Assembly (NCBI RefSeq): GCF_007279655.1
Contig: NZ_QKWN01000010.1
Span: 1 to 64,000 of the forward strand
Origin: Robertkochia solimangrovi
GTDB taxonomy: Bacteria > Bacteroidota > Bacteroidia > Flavobacteriales > Flavobacteriaceae
Reading direction: 5' to 3'
Length of the DNA: 64,000 nucleotides
A program made the translations under genes and the position numbers. Shown here one piece after another: positions 28,610 through 37,292 of this stretch (its first letter is position 1; every line of letters begins with the position of its first letter). The notes under the pieces are model-generated. The model worked only from the letters and a program-made list of their open reading frames with translations, was not told the origin of the DNA and searched no databases.

Positions 28610-30760
28610 ATGGCCATAACTCTTTTCATAGAAACAGGTCTGCCCCTTACCAATCCGGTATTAAAATTTCTGTTGATCCTAATCATCATCCTGTTTACAC
28701 CAATTCTTATGAACCGAATAAAAGCACCTCCCCTTTTAGGACTTATCATTGCAGGTGCTGTTATTGGTCCGCATGGATTTAATCTGATCATAAGAGATAG
28801 TGGAATCATTTTATCCGGTACTGCGGGATTACTCTATATTATGTTTCTTGCCGGGCTGGAGATCGACTTAATGGAGTTTAAAAAGAACAGTGGTAAAAGT
28901 CTGGTATTCGGACTGCTTACTTTTGGGATCCCTATGTTCTTAGGGATCATATCGGGTTTGTATGTACTTGGATATTCCATGAAAACCTCGATCTTATTAG
29001 CCAGTATGTTCGCTTCACACACCTTGATCGCCTATCCATTGATCAGTAAAATGGGGCTTTCCGGAAACCGGGCGGTAACTATTACGGTTGGAGGAACGGT
29101 GATCACAGATACACTGGCCCTTTTGGTACTTGCCGTCATTGTTGGGATGACCACGGGTAAAGCCGATCTTTATTTCTGGATCCGCCTATCGGTTTATATT
29201 CTATTGTTTGGTTTCACGGTTCTTTATGTATTCCCGATCCTGGGACGATGGTTCTTAAAGCGATATCACGATAGCGTAAGTCAGTATATTTTTATATTAG
29301 TCATGGTTTTTTCAGGTGCCTTCCTGGCAGAACTTGCCGGAATTGAACCCATTATCGGTGCTTTCCTAAGCGGATTAGCCTTGAATCGACTTATCCCGCA
29401 TAATTCCCCCTTGATGAATCGCATCGATTTTGTGGGAAATGCCATTTTTATTCCCTTCTTCCTGATCAGTGTTGGGATGCTAATCGATTACCAATTATTC
29501 TATACACAATATCGAACGCTTTTTGTAGGTACTATTATGATTATTATCGCGACGATGTCGAAATACATAGCTGCCTGGGTCACACAAAGGTGCTACGGTT
29601 TTACTACCGATGAACGAAGATTGATCTTTGGACTCAGCAATGCACAGGCTGCAGCTACACTGGCAGCGGTCATGGTTGGTTATTCTATAATCATCGGAGA
29701 GACTCCAGATGGCACACCTATTCGACTACTCAATGAAAATGTTCTCAACGGCACCATTTTAATGATATTGGTAACCTGTACTATCGCTACCTTTTCTGCT
29801 CAAAAAGGAGCACAGAATATCGTTTATCAAAAAACCGATGTGATTCAGGAAGAAAAGATCAAGCAAGTAGAAAGATTCCTCATTCCGATTCGAAAGGTTA
29901 TTTCAGCGGAAGAACTGGTAACTCTGGGTATACTCTTACGATCCGCAATGCACAAGGAAAGTATATTTGCATTGAGTATCGTCAATGAAAACCGGGACAG
30001 AGGTCTAGGGGAAAAAGAAGCGCAAAAAATACTTCAAAAGGCCGTAGAAACCGGAAATGCTTCAGATATACCCGTACAACCAGTGCTTCGATTTGATCTT
30101 AATGTGATAAGTGGAATAACCAATGTGATTCGGGAAAACAAAATCAGTGACCTGATACTGGGTTTACATGAAAAAAAAGGGTTCTCTCAATCATTCCTTG
30201 GGAATCTGACCCAACATCTGCTTCCAGTAATAAATGTCACTACGTTCATTTATAAACCGGTTCAGCCGATAGCTACCATCAGAAGGCATCTGATAATCCT
30301 ACCTGAAAAGGCAGTATATGAATCAGGATTTCCGTATTGGTTGATAAAAATATGGAACCTGGCCAGAAACTCGGGTTGTAAACTGGTATTTCACGGCACG
30401 CGTGAAACCTTAGTACTTATTAAAAAAATCAATAGCAATCATCCGCTGAATTGTGATTTCAGGGAATTCTCAGATTATGATCATATCCTGAAAGTAACTC
30501 AAGAGTTGCGTCCGAATGATAATCTGATTCTGATCATGAGTCGAAAGAACGGAATCTCCTACCATCCTCTAATGAATTCGATACCGACAAATCTGAATAC
30601 CTACCACCCGGATAAAAGTTTTATCCTGATCTATCCCATTCAGGCTGGAATATTTTCTTCCTCCACGGATCTTACGAATCCTGCAATTTATGAATCTATA
30701 GAGAAACTGGAAGAGATCAGTAAATCGATCCTCAATTTATTCAGGAATAAGCATCATTGA
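28610..30760 (+). CDS. CPA2-family cation:proton antiporter with C-terminal Usp-like region
   Basis: In this 716-residue protein, the first 400 residues carry about 12 membrane segments of the Na_H_exchanger fold (LGLIIAGAVIGPHG, then AGIEPIIGAFLSGLALNR). The last 300 residues are cytosolic and resemble two degenerate UspA-like domains (IPIRKVISAEELVTLGILL onward). It exchanges Na+ or K+ for H+ at the inner membrane. Its stop codon abuts the stop of the convergent regulator gene. Confidence 0.88.
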   Translation: MAITLFIETGLPLTNPVLKFLLILIIILFTPILMNRIKAPPLLGLIIAGAVIGPHGFNLIIRDSGIILSGTAGLLYIMFLAGLEIDLMEFKKNSGKSLVFGLLTFGIPMFLGIISGLYVLGYSMKTSILLASMFASHTLIAYPLISKMGLSGNRAVTITVGGTVITDTLALLVLAVIVGMTTGKADLYFWIRLSVYILLFGFTVLYVFPILGRWFLKRYHDSVSQYIFILVMVFSGAFLAELAGIEPIIGAFLSGLALNRLIPHNSPLMNRIDFVGNAIFIPFFLISVGMLIDYQLFYTQYRTLFVGTIMIIIATMSKYIAAWVTQRCYGFTTDERRLIFGLSNAQAAATLAAVMVGYSIIIGETPDGTPIRLLNENVLNGTILMILVTCTIATFSAQKGAQNIVYQKTDVIQEEKIKQVERFLIPIRKVISAEELVTLGILLRSAMHKESIFALSIVNENRDRGLGEKEAQKILQKAVETGNASDIPVQPVLRFDLNVISGITNVIRENKISDLILGLHEKKGFSQSFLGNLTQHLLPVINVTTFIYKPVQPIATIRRHLIILPEKAVYESGFPYWLIKIWNLARNSGCKLVFHGTRETLVLIKKINSNHPLNCDFREFSDYDHILKVTQELRPNDNLILIMSRKNGISYHPLMNSIPTNLNTYHPDKSFILIYPIQAGIFSSSTDLTNPAIYESIEKLEEISKSILNLFRNKHH

Positions 30761-31528
30761 TCAAATCCATCCTTCGGAGACCGCCTTATTGATCAGGGCA
30801 GTAGAAGAGTTACAGTTACATTTTTCCAGCATATTCTTTCGATGCGTCCTAACCGTATGAATACTGATACATAATTGATCGGCAATCTCTTTACTAGACA
30901 TCCCCTTATAAATCAGGCGCAGTACTTTCATCTCTGAAGGAGACACCAACGGAGCATTCGCATAACTTCTACTCAGATCGATATTCAAAAAAGAGGAACT
31001 ATCGCCTATTCCTATGAGGGAGACTTTTTTATTATTGACAGAAGTAAGATGACTGATATCGGTGTGAATGTTCAGCGACTTGACAAAGTTATTATTGTCA
31101 TCCACCGTAAGCACCAGTGACTGATGGTTGAACAATCGATAACCTCCGTCGGCAACCTTAAAACGAAAATTATAAGAGAATTTATACCGGGTTATATTCT
31201 CGATCCCGATGGTTTCCTTGACCAGATTAAAACTATTCTTTTCAGCCTCGGCTACAAAATCCATATCCTCGGGGTGAATAAGCAAAAGAATATCATTGAT
31301 GGTTTGAATGGTATCCGGACTCTGACCATGGATGGTTTCAAAGGCAGCACTGATCTTTGACACATTGAGATCATAGAAATCGATAATATAGTGATAAGAG
31401 GGACCTAAACTAAATACAGAGCTGACAATCTCAGCAAAATCGAGGTCAGGCATTGCGGTGGGATTACGTTCCGAATGGATCATATCTTCCCACACTTTAT
31501 ACATTTTATTAACGTCAGGTGTAAGCAT
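30761..31528 (-). CDS. PAS-like plus LuxR-type HTH transcription regulator
   Basis: This 255-residue protein has an N-terminal PAS-like sensor region (about 35-170) and a C-terminal LuxR/GerE helix-turn-helix (about 190-255; VSPSEMKVLRLIYKGMSSKE, then HTVRTHRKNMLEK). It has no receiver domain. It is convergent with the antiporter with zero spacing. The target is unknown. Confidence 0.88.
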   Translation of the reverse strand: MLTPDVNKMYKVWEDMIHSERNPTAMPDLDFAEIVSSVFSLGPSYHYIIDFYDLNVSKISAAFETIHGQSPDTIQTINDILLLIHPEDMDFVAEAEKNSFNLVKETIGIENITRYKFSYNFRFKVADGGYRLFNHQSLVLTVDDNNNFVKSLNIHTDISHLTSVNNKKVSLIGIGDSSSFLNIDLSRSYANAPLVSPSEMKVLRLIYKGMSSKEIADQLCISIHTVRTHRKNMLEKCNCNSSTALINKAVSEGWI

Positions 31529-31720
31529 AGATTACAGATATCCATTTCAATTTTACGAATTTCCCTTGAATCGTCTACATAAATGCTCAAAAAATATATT
31601 GTCTGCCATAAAAATTGGATCAAAAAAGCAAAATATAGGTTTCAGTCTGTTTATAACTCATTCATTTTAGGGCAAGTTGAAAAAGTATTAAAATTTGGTT
31701 CAATTTTATTCGTGAAAAAC

Positions 31721-31752
31721 TTGTTTTTTATTTGAAAAGATTTCTATATTTG
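31721..31752 (+). promoter_or_regulatory. Promoter for tRNA-Ser
   Basis: TTG (31721-31723), 21 bases, then TATATTTG (31745-31752): a good match to the Bacteroidota -33/-7 consensus. The predicted start (about 31759) lies before both the broken and the intact tRNA copy. Confidence 0.65.
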
Positions 31753-31780
31753 CACCCGCTGAGACGGAAGGATCAGCACT

Positions 31781-31835
31781 GGAGAAATGGCAGAGTGGTC
31801 GTCCCGACAACTATCGGGAGCGGCAGTCTTGAAAA
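31781..31835 (+). pseudogene. Truncated tRNA-Ser copy with palindrome in the D-loop
   Basis: The first 21 bases are identical to the intact gene 72 bp downstream. The three bases AAT of the D-loop are then replaced by the palindrome TCCCGA-CAACTA-TCGGGA (31802-31819), after which GCGGCAGTCTTGAAAA matches again. Identity then ends, so the variable arm, T arm and 3' acceptor are missing. Confidence 0.75.
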
Positions 31836-31852
31836 AGTATCCACGACATATT

Positions 31853-31937
31853 GGAGAAATGGCAGAGTGGTCGAATGCGGCAGTCTTGAAAACTGTTGAG
31901 GGTCACACCTCCGGGGGTTCGAATCCCTCTTTCTCCG
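31853..31937 (+). tRNA. tRNA-Ser (anticodon TGA)
   Basis: This 85-nt type II tRNA has acceptor GGAGAAA/TTTCTCC, an anticodon loop with TGA between CAGTC and its partner, a long variable arm, and a T loop in GGGGGTTCGAATCCC. No CCA is encoded. It is the border gene of the accessory island: the decayed integrase begins 225 bp downstream. Confidence 0.95.
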
Positions 31938-31960
31938 CTGAGAATCTAACAAATTCCACC

Positions 31961-31995
31961 AAAAGCCCGTAAACACTATGTTTATGGGCTTTTTT
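31961..31995 (+). terminator. Terminator after tRNA-Ser
   Basis: AAAAGCCCGTAAAC pairs with GTTTATGGGCTTTT and is followed by T residues. Confidence 0.85.
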
Positions 31996-32048
31996 AATTT
32001 TATTTGATATCAAATAAAATCATTCAAAATCAAATAATATGAACGGTA

Positions 32049-32188
32049 TTCGGTGCGTACTTTTTCAAAATAAATTTACGCGCCGAATTCTTTGTTAAGC
32101 ACTGTAAATTAGTAGATTACAAGGGTTTTTAATGCAATCGAAAATATGTTTTTTTACCTTTAATGGGAATAAAAAAATACGCACCGAT
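32049..32188. repeat. Three copies of an 11-bp motif around the integrase start
   Basis: TTCGGTGCGTA (32049-32059) recurs inverted as TACGCGCCGAA (32077-32087, one mismatch) and TACGCACCGAT (32178-32188). The first two form a hairpin, and GTTAAGC follows at 32094. They could be recombinase arm sites, an operator, or a relic attachment site. Confidence 0.45.
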
Positions 32189-32952
32189 GCAAAATACCTA
32201 CACTTTCCTATTTTATCCACGTGGTAATGATATTGATAAAAACGGCAAAGCTCCTGTTTATGCACGAATCACGGTTAATGGCAAGCGAAGTGAATTTAGC
32301 ATAAAACGAAAAGTAGTATTAGAAAAATGGAATTCTGATACTGGCAGGATAAAAGGAAAAACACCAGAAGTTCTTGAATTGAATAAATATATGATCTCTA
32401 TTCAAAACAAAATCAATAAAACTACCTACAGTACTTTCAAAAGATGACATTTTTTCAATCATTTCTTGTGCCAATAACCTAAAACATAAATGCATCATAG
32501 CCCTACTCTATTCTGCCGGACTAAGACGTTCTGAACTCCTCAACTTAAAACTTACCGATATTGAAAGTAATCGAATGCTTATTAAAGTGAGAGATGCTAA
32601 AGGCAATAAGGACAGGTATACCATCTTATCTAAAAAAATGTTAAAAGACTTAAGAGAATATTACAGACAATATAGACCTAAAAATAATTTATTTGAAGGC
32701 CAAACCAAAGAGCAATACAGCGCCAATAGCGTAGGTAAAGTTGTAACAAATACTGCCAATAAAGCAGGTATAAAAATTCCAGTTTCATCACACACGCTTC
32801 GACATAGTTTTGCAACTCATCTTTTAGAAGCTGGTACTGATATTAGATATATACAACTTTTACTTGGACATAACTCCACTAAAACCACAGAGCTATATAC
32901 TCATGTAGCCAAAAACAGTTTCAGCGCGATAAAAAACCCTTTAGACATGTAG
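32163..32952 (+). pseudogene. Decayed tyrosine recombinase: arm-binding N-terminus fused out of frame to an Xer/IntI-like catalytic domain
   Basis: Frame one (32163-32447) encodes an N-terminal arm-binding domain of Bacteroidota integrases (TFLFYPRGNDIDKNGKAPVY). Near 32410-32430 the coding switches frame to a catalytic domain beginning LPTVLSKDDIFSII and running to 32952. That part keeps the full catalytic set: R in SAGLRRSEL, K in RDAKGNKDR, HTLRH, LLGHNSTKTTE and Y in LYTHV. The C-terminus YTHVAKNSFSAIKNPLDM recalls the YTHV...SPLD end of integron integrases, but the IntI-specific insertion is absent. The core-binding domain is missing, so two different recombinases appear joined by a deletion. 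Confidence 0.75.
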
Positions 32953-32982
32953 GTATTTGCTTATATTTGAGTGGATATTTAA

Positions 32983-33024
32983 TAGAAATAAACACACCAG
33001 TGTGTTTATACACATGTTATAGGC
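32983..33024 (+). other. Candidate attI-like primary site at the head of the array
   Basis: Directly after the recombinase gene are a palindrome AAACACAC-CA-GTGTGTTT (32990-33007) and then GTTATAGGC at 33016. The latter is the first cassette boundary: its complement GCCTATAAC occurs at the far end of cassette 1. A site 3' of the integrase matches the inverted integrase orientation known in some spirochaete and planctomycete integrons. Confidence 0.45.
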
Positions 33025-33031
33025 AATTTAA

Positions 33032-33634
33032 ATGAAAACGAAATTGACAATATTCTCTACCCTGTTTTTATTCCTCTTCAGTTGCTCAAATCAACGCTCA
33101 GAAAATGAAATTGACAACCAAAAGGAATTAACAGAAACATTAGCCGAACAAAAAGTTGACAATAGACTACCTGTAACTAAAGACAGTTTGATAGCTAAAT
33201 TGGCAACTATGGAGACAGACACTCTTGACTGCTCGGCTGATGTTTATTGGCAGATAATCGGAAAGGGCAAATCATACATTCCCAAATTAATCGGGAGTTT
33301 GACAGATACTACTCCAACCAACATTTATCACGGATGCAAAAAAGAAAAACTGAATATCGGGGAACTATCCTACTTTGCATTAGAAGAAATAGGAGATTTC
33401 CCTGCATTTATAGTAACTCAAATTCAATTTGACGTAATCCAAATTAATAATGGATGGCACTGTTGGAGTTTTTATGATTATCTCTTTGACAATAGAAATA
33501 AAAAGGAATACCAAAACAAGGTAAAAGCCTTCTACGAGAAATCTCAATTTGAATTTGTTGAATATCCCGATTCAGTAATTACGGACTGTATGAAAGAGTA
33601 TTCGATTAAGGGTAAATTAAAATGGAAAGAATAA
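33032..33634 (+). CDS. Cassette 1: putative lipoprotein, unknown function
   Basis: In this 200-residue protein a signal peptide MKTKLTIFSTLFLFLFSC ends in a lipobox, followed by an acidic linker and an all-unknown domain with WHCWSFYDYLFD near residue 145. The ATG lies 16 bases after the cassette boundary at 33016, and no good Shine-Dalgarno is seen, as usual in this phylum. I do not recognise the family. Confidence 0.7.
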   Translation: MKTKLTIFSTLFLFLFSCSNQRSENEIDNQKELTETLAEQKVDNRLPVTKDSLIAKLATMETDTLDCSADVYWQIIGKGKSYIPKLIGSLTDTTPTNIYHGCKKEKLNIGELSYFALEEIGDFPAFIVTQIQFDVIQINNGWHCWSFYDYLFDNRNKKEYQNKVKAFYEKSQFEFVEYPDSVITDCMKEYSIKGKLKWKE

Positions 33635-33637
33635 AAA

Positions 33638-33702
33638 GCCTATAACAAAGTGTATAGTGCATACCCTACGGGATACGCACCATACACAAACCGTTGTAAG
33701 CC
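33638..33702 (+). repeat. attC-like site 1 (short type)
   Basis: 65 bp. Left core GCCTATAAC, right core GTTGTAAGCC, separated by an imperfect palindrome GTGTATAGTGCATACC / GGATACGCACCATACAC. It is the same compact type as the sites at 36568 and 45686. Confidence 0.8.
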
Positions 33703-33714
33703 ATTAAAAAAAAC

Positions 33715-34821
33715 GTGAGACACATAATTCCAATATTATTACTCCTTTTATTTGTACTTGACAGTTCTGCCCAAACTGACAGCTTGAAAAAGGTAAATCC
33801 AAGCTTTACGAAAATGCTCGTTAGTGATGAAAATATTTACGCATTAAATTCAAGTGGACAACTTCATGTTTGGAATTTAAAGTCATTAAATAGAACCTTT
33901 ACAACTGACACAAATGTTGTAAAGTATACCTCCATTGCCAAAGACAACTCAAATAAAATCTACCTTGGCACAGCAAAAGGCAAAATTTTCACGATTGACA
34001 AAAACGATTATTCAATTGACCTACACCTTGAACTAAAAAAGGACTACAGTGTCACTGATATCTTTTTCAACTCTACAGATGAAATCTTTCTAATAGTTCC
34101 TTACGCTGTTTATGACCCGATAAAAGATAAATACTGGACAGATTTCAAACACCAGCCAAATGGTATGATTGTGTCAAAGCGCTTCTTATTCCTCTTTAGG
34201 AAACGGACAAACAAATACTTTGACATGCCACAATATGCTTTCATTGACAGTCAAGACAGAATTTGGATGGCTAAGAGTTTTGGTGAGTTTGGTGGTTCTA
34301 TTCAGATTTTCGATACCCGAAGAAGAACAGAACTAAGTGCGGACATTGACAGTCTAAACTTTGGTTTACTCTTTCCAAAGTCGGTATTTGAAGATAAAGA
34401 CCAAAACATTTATATCACTTCAGGTCTTCAACATTTTATGAATAGTGGTGATATTTTTAGAATTAAAAACAATACTGCTATTAAAATTTATGACAGTGAA
34501 GATTTCAGAAAAACAACGGAAACAAATCCATTTGGTGGTGGGATTTTCGTTGGCCCAGGAACATATAATGCATTTGACAACAAAATATATTTTGCCACAA
34601 CAGAAGGTTTTTATCGTGCCGCTATTCCGAACGAAGGAAGAATAGAAAATCCTGAATTGATTTTTAAACCAGAGTTACTTTGGGATAGAGAACCTTTGGC
34701 AATAGGAGTTTCAATGTCAGTAAAAAGATTGACTTTCACTACCGACAACAGACTTGTGTTCCTGACTTCAAATAATGGAATTGGGATTTATGACGGAACA
34801 GAACTAAAAATGATAAAATAA
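33715..34821 (+). CDS. Cassette 2: secreted beta-propeller-like protein
   Basis: This 368-residue protein starts at GTG with a signal peptide (MRHIIPILLLLLFVLDSSAQ). The mature part has repeated four-strand blades of the type IYALNSSGQLHVWNLKSL and IYLGTAKGKIFTID, suggesting a seven-bladed propeller of the PQQ/WD/ligand-binding sort. The stop lies five bases before the next recombination core. The role is unknown; surface sensing or binding is possible. Confidence 0.65.
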   Translation: MRHIIPILLLLLFVLDSSAQTDSLKKVNPSFTKMLVSDENIYALNSSGQLHVWNLKSLNRTFTTDTNVVKYTSIAKDNSNKIYLGTAKGKIFTIDKNDYSIDLHLELKKDYSVTDIFFNSTDEIFLIVPYAVYDPIKDKYWTDFKHQPNGMIVSKRFLFLFRKRTNKYFDMPQYAFIDSQDRIWMAKSFGEFGGSIQIFDTRRRTELSADIDSLNFGLLFPKSVFEDKDQNIYITSGLQHFMNSGDIFRIKNNTAIKIYDSEDFRKTTETNPFGGGIFVGPGTYNAFDNKIYFATTEGFYRAAIPNEGRIENPELIFKPELLWDREPLAIGVSMSVKRLTFTTDNRLVFLTSNNGIGIYDGTELKMIK

Positions 34822-34826
34822 AAAAC

Positions 34827-34975
34827 GGCTTACAACAAGCTGTATAAGCCATTGCCTATTCCTCCCTCCTATTTAAATATTTTCTTACATTAGTCGGTGA
34901 ATATAAATCGAGCAAAAAGTTAGCGCAGTTCACGAACTGCTATGGCAACGGCTCATACACCAGAGCGTTGTGTGC
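34827..34975 (+). repeat. attC-like site 2 (GTATAAGCC type)
   Basis: 149 bp. GGCTTACAAC ... GTTGTGTGC. The outer stem TGTATAAGCC pairs with GGCTCATACAC. The body contains CTTACATTAGTCGGTGAATA and a CGCAGTTCACGAACTGC hairpin shared with sites 4, 8, 10, 16, 19b, 27 and 28. Confidence 0.85.
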
Positions 34976-34987
34976 AATTTAAACGAG

Positions 34988-36562
34988 ATGCTGAACCTTC
35001 AAAATATTAATAGCGCAAAGTCAAGGCTCTTAGCTTATGACCCTAACACCTTTAATGGGGTTCAGAATAGCTTTGTAGAATATCTATATAGAATTGAAGT
35101 TGATGACTTTAGACATATACAAAACCTTAAAATTCAATTCCAACACCCTATAACTGTTATTAGTGGAAGTAATAAAATTGGAAAAACAAGTATTTTACTT
35201 CTGATAGCATGCTCTCACAATCATTTTAAAAAATATGATGCAACCAAACCGGAAACAGAATTAAGAGATCATCAGTGGAAAGACGTAATTTCGTTTACTA
35301 ACCATGAAACAGTTAACAACAACTATGTATATCGCCTTTTTTGGAGAAAAGGTAATGATGACCGACAGGGTGAAGGGAAAAGGTCAGCTACAAGTAAGGC
35401 TTGGACTGGTCTTGCTAAATACAGTTCGGACCTTAATAGGATGAATGCAAAAATTAGAGACAAAGAAGTTCGCCTAATCGATTTGGAAAGAGTTATGCCC
35501 GCTAGAAATTTTTCGAATAGTTTATTTAGAAAAATTGGTCAACTAAACGTACAAAACAGACTGCTAAACGATGTGGAATTAGCTTTCGCTTATGTATTTG
35601 ATCTAGATCCCAATATAGAAGTATTTAATATCGGCTCTCACGTTAACAAAGTTGCATATCTTATTAAACCACCAAGGGGCGATTCATATTCAAGCTATAA
35701 TGCTGCATCAGGGGAAGAGTCATTGTTGAATATATTGAGTGATATTTTCGATGCTCCAAACAACTCCTTGATATTAATTGACGAAATCGAAGCTGGTTTC
35801 CATCCAACAATTCAAAGAAAATTGGCGGACATAATAGAGTATGTGTCATGGCACCATAAAAAGCAGTTTATAATTACCACACATTCTCCGACATTAATGG
35901 GGGCATTTCCACAAAAGTCGCGTGTTTTCATTGACACAAAATTGGATGGAACTTATGAAGCTATACCGAAAATTTCTCGTAATACGGCGTTCTCAAGGAT
36001 GGACTCTAATTCACATCCTTTATTAAACCTTTATTGTGAAGATGAAGAGGCCAAGTTTATTATTCGCAACCTACTTGTCGAGATAAACCAAACTCACAAA
36101 AACTTTAATCGATTGGTCAACATTATATCTTCTGGACCAATAAATGAAGTAAAGAATGACTACGAAAGGCATAAACGCAACTTCCCTCAAATGCGCATGA
36201 AGATTGGATACGTATGTGTCTTTGATGGCGACTATAAGAATGACCCGAATTATTCGAATTACCATGACAACAATAACGAATTTTCGTTCTTTCTTTATCC
36301 ATATATGGCTCCTGAAAAGTTTTTAGTAAATGCATATTTGTCCGCAAATCCAAATCTGCAGTTACAATCTGCCTATAATTTCAACGACCACCACACGCTT
36401 TTTCAAGAAATGTCGCACTTCGGCCTAGCTGCGGATCGTTCACAAGCAAGAGAACTCTGTTGGACTGCTTTCAAAGCCACTCCTGAATACACAAGATTGA
36501 AGGATACATTTACTAATTTTATTAAGAAAGGGGTAACTTACTTTTCGAAAAAAAATGATTAA
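34988..36562 (+). CDS. Cassette 3: OLD-like AAA ATPase with TOPRIM-like C-terminus
   Basis: This 524-residue protein has Walker A GSNKIGKTS (about 60-68), an ABC-type signature ASGEESLLNIL (about 239), Walker B LILIDEIEAGFHP (about 260) and a switch histidine TTHSPTLM (about 297). The C-terminal third has TOPRIM-like acidic motifs: CEDEEAKF (about 349) and VFDGDYKND (about 411). This resembles OLD-family nucleases, which serve in phage defence. The ATG at 34988 is chosen over a GTG within the recombination core at 34970. It is one of the largest cassette genes here. Confidence 0.75.
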   Translation: MLNLQNINSAKSRLLAYDPNTFNGVQNSFVEYLYRIEVDDFRHIQNLKIQFQHPITVISGSNKIGKTSILLLIACSHNHFKKYDATKPETELRDHQWKDVISFTNHETVNNNYVYRLFWRKGNDDRQGEGKRSATSKAWTGLAKYSSDLNRMNAKIRDKEVRLIDLERVMPARNFSNSLFRKIGQLNVQNRLLNDVELAFAYVFDLDPNIEVFNIGSHVNKVAYLIKPPRGDSYSSYNAASGEESLLNILSDIFDAPNNSLILIDEIEAGFHPTIQRKLADIIEYVSWHHKKQFIITTHSPTLMGAFPQKSRVFIDTKLDGTYEAIPKISRNTAFSRMDSNSHPLLNLYCEDEEAKFIIRNLLVEINQTHKNFNRLVNIISSGPINEVKNDYERHKRNFPQMRMKIGYVCVFDGDYKNDPNYSNYHDNNNEFSFFLYPYMAPEKFLVNAYLSANPNLQLQSAYNFNDHHTLFQEMSHFGLAADRSQARELCWTAFKATPEYTRLKDTFTNFIKKGVTYFSKKND

Positions 36563-36567
36563 AAACT

Positions 36568-36632
36568 GCATACAACAAAACCTATACGCAATGCCCTTCG
36601 GGACACTGCGCATAGTCAAACCGTTGTAACAC
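36568..36632 (+). repeat. attC-like site 3 (short type)
   Basis: 65 bp. GCATACAAC ... GTTGTAACAC, with a near-perfect hairpin CTATACGCAATGCCC / GGGACACTGCGCATAG closed by a TTC loop. Confidence 0.85.
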
Positions 36633-36651
36633 ATTTACCAAAACCTCAAAT

Positions 36652-37128
36652 TTGAAATTTTTAATTAAAATAGTTTTAATAGCAGTAGTACTTTTTGTAG
36701 TTGCTATTATTGCGTTCATTGTCGCTTTTGGAGACCACACTAATCGGACTAATTTCCGAATTTATTCTTTGGACAAAAAGCAATGCATAACTGTAATTAC
36801 TCAAGGGGAAACTAGATATATAATAAATGGAGAACATAATTCGGTTCCAAAAACTGATTATATAAAAATTGACAAAAGTGGAATCGACCCAATCGGAGAT
36901 GAAATAGGAATCTGTTGGAAAAATGAAAACTATGAATGGGAATTAGTTAATCATCAATCAAAGATTCTCGAAGTAAAATTGGACACGCTGAAATACAAAT
37001 TTAATACAAGTTGGGAAAAAGATAAATACGGAATACCAAACTCAAAAAAATATCACCAGCCGAATTGTGGAACAATTGATTTATTGAATATGAAAGTCTA
37101 TAATGAACCTATTTTATTGGAAAACTAA
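36652..37128 (+). CDS. Cassette 4: membrane-anchored protein of unknown function
   Basis: This 158-residue protein has one N-terminal membrane helix (about 5-27), then a soluble beta-rich region (VITQGETRYIINGEHNS). No ATG is available; TTG at 36652 is the best start. I do not recognise the family. Confidence 0.6.
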   Translation: MKFLIKIVLIAVVLFVVAIIAFIVAFGDHTNRTNFRIYSLDKKQCITVITQGETRYIINGEHNSVPKTDYIKIDKSGIDPIGDEIGICWKNENYEWELVNHQSKILEVKLDTLKYKFNTSWEKDKYGIPNSKKYHQPNCGTIDLLNMKVYNEPILLEN

Positions 37129-37140
37129 AAAAATAAAAAC

Positions 37141-37290
37141 GTGTTACAACAAGCTGTATAAGCCATTGCTGGTTCCTCTCACCTATTTAAAAATTTTCTT
37201 ACATTAGTCCGTGAATATAAATCGAGCCAAAAGTTAGCGCAGTTCACGAACTGCAAAGGCAACGGCTCATACACCGGAGCGTTACCCAAC
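37141..37290 (+). repeat. attC-like site 4 (GTATAAGCC type)
   Basis: 150 bp. GTGTTACAAC ... GTTACCCAAC. The left core is exactly complementary to GTTGTAACAC at 36623, the start of cassette 4. The body matches site 2. Confidence 0.85.
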
Positions 37291-37292
37291 AT

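Noticed and set aside
32090-32100. GTTAAGC at 32094 as the attI of the array
   Set aside because: It fits GTTRRRY but lies before the recombinase and no cassette follows it; the first head with a matching tail is at 33016.
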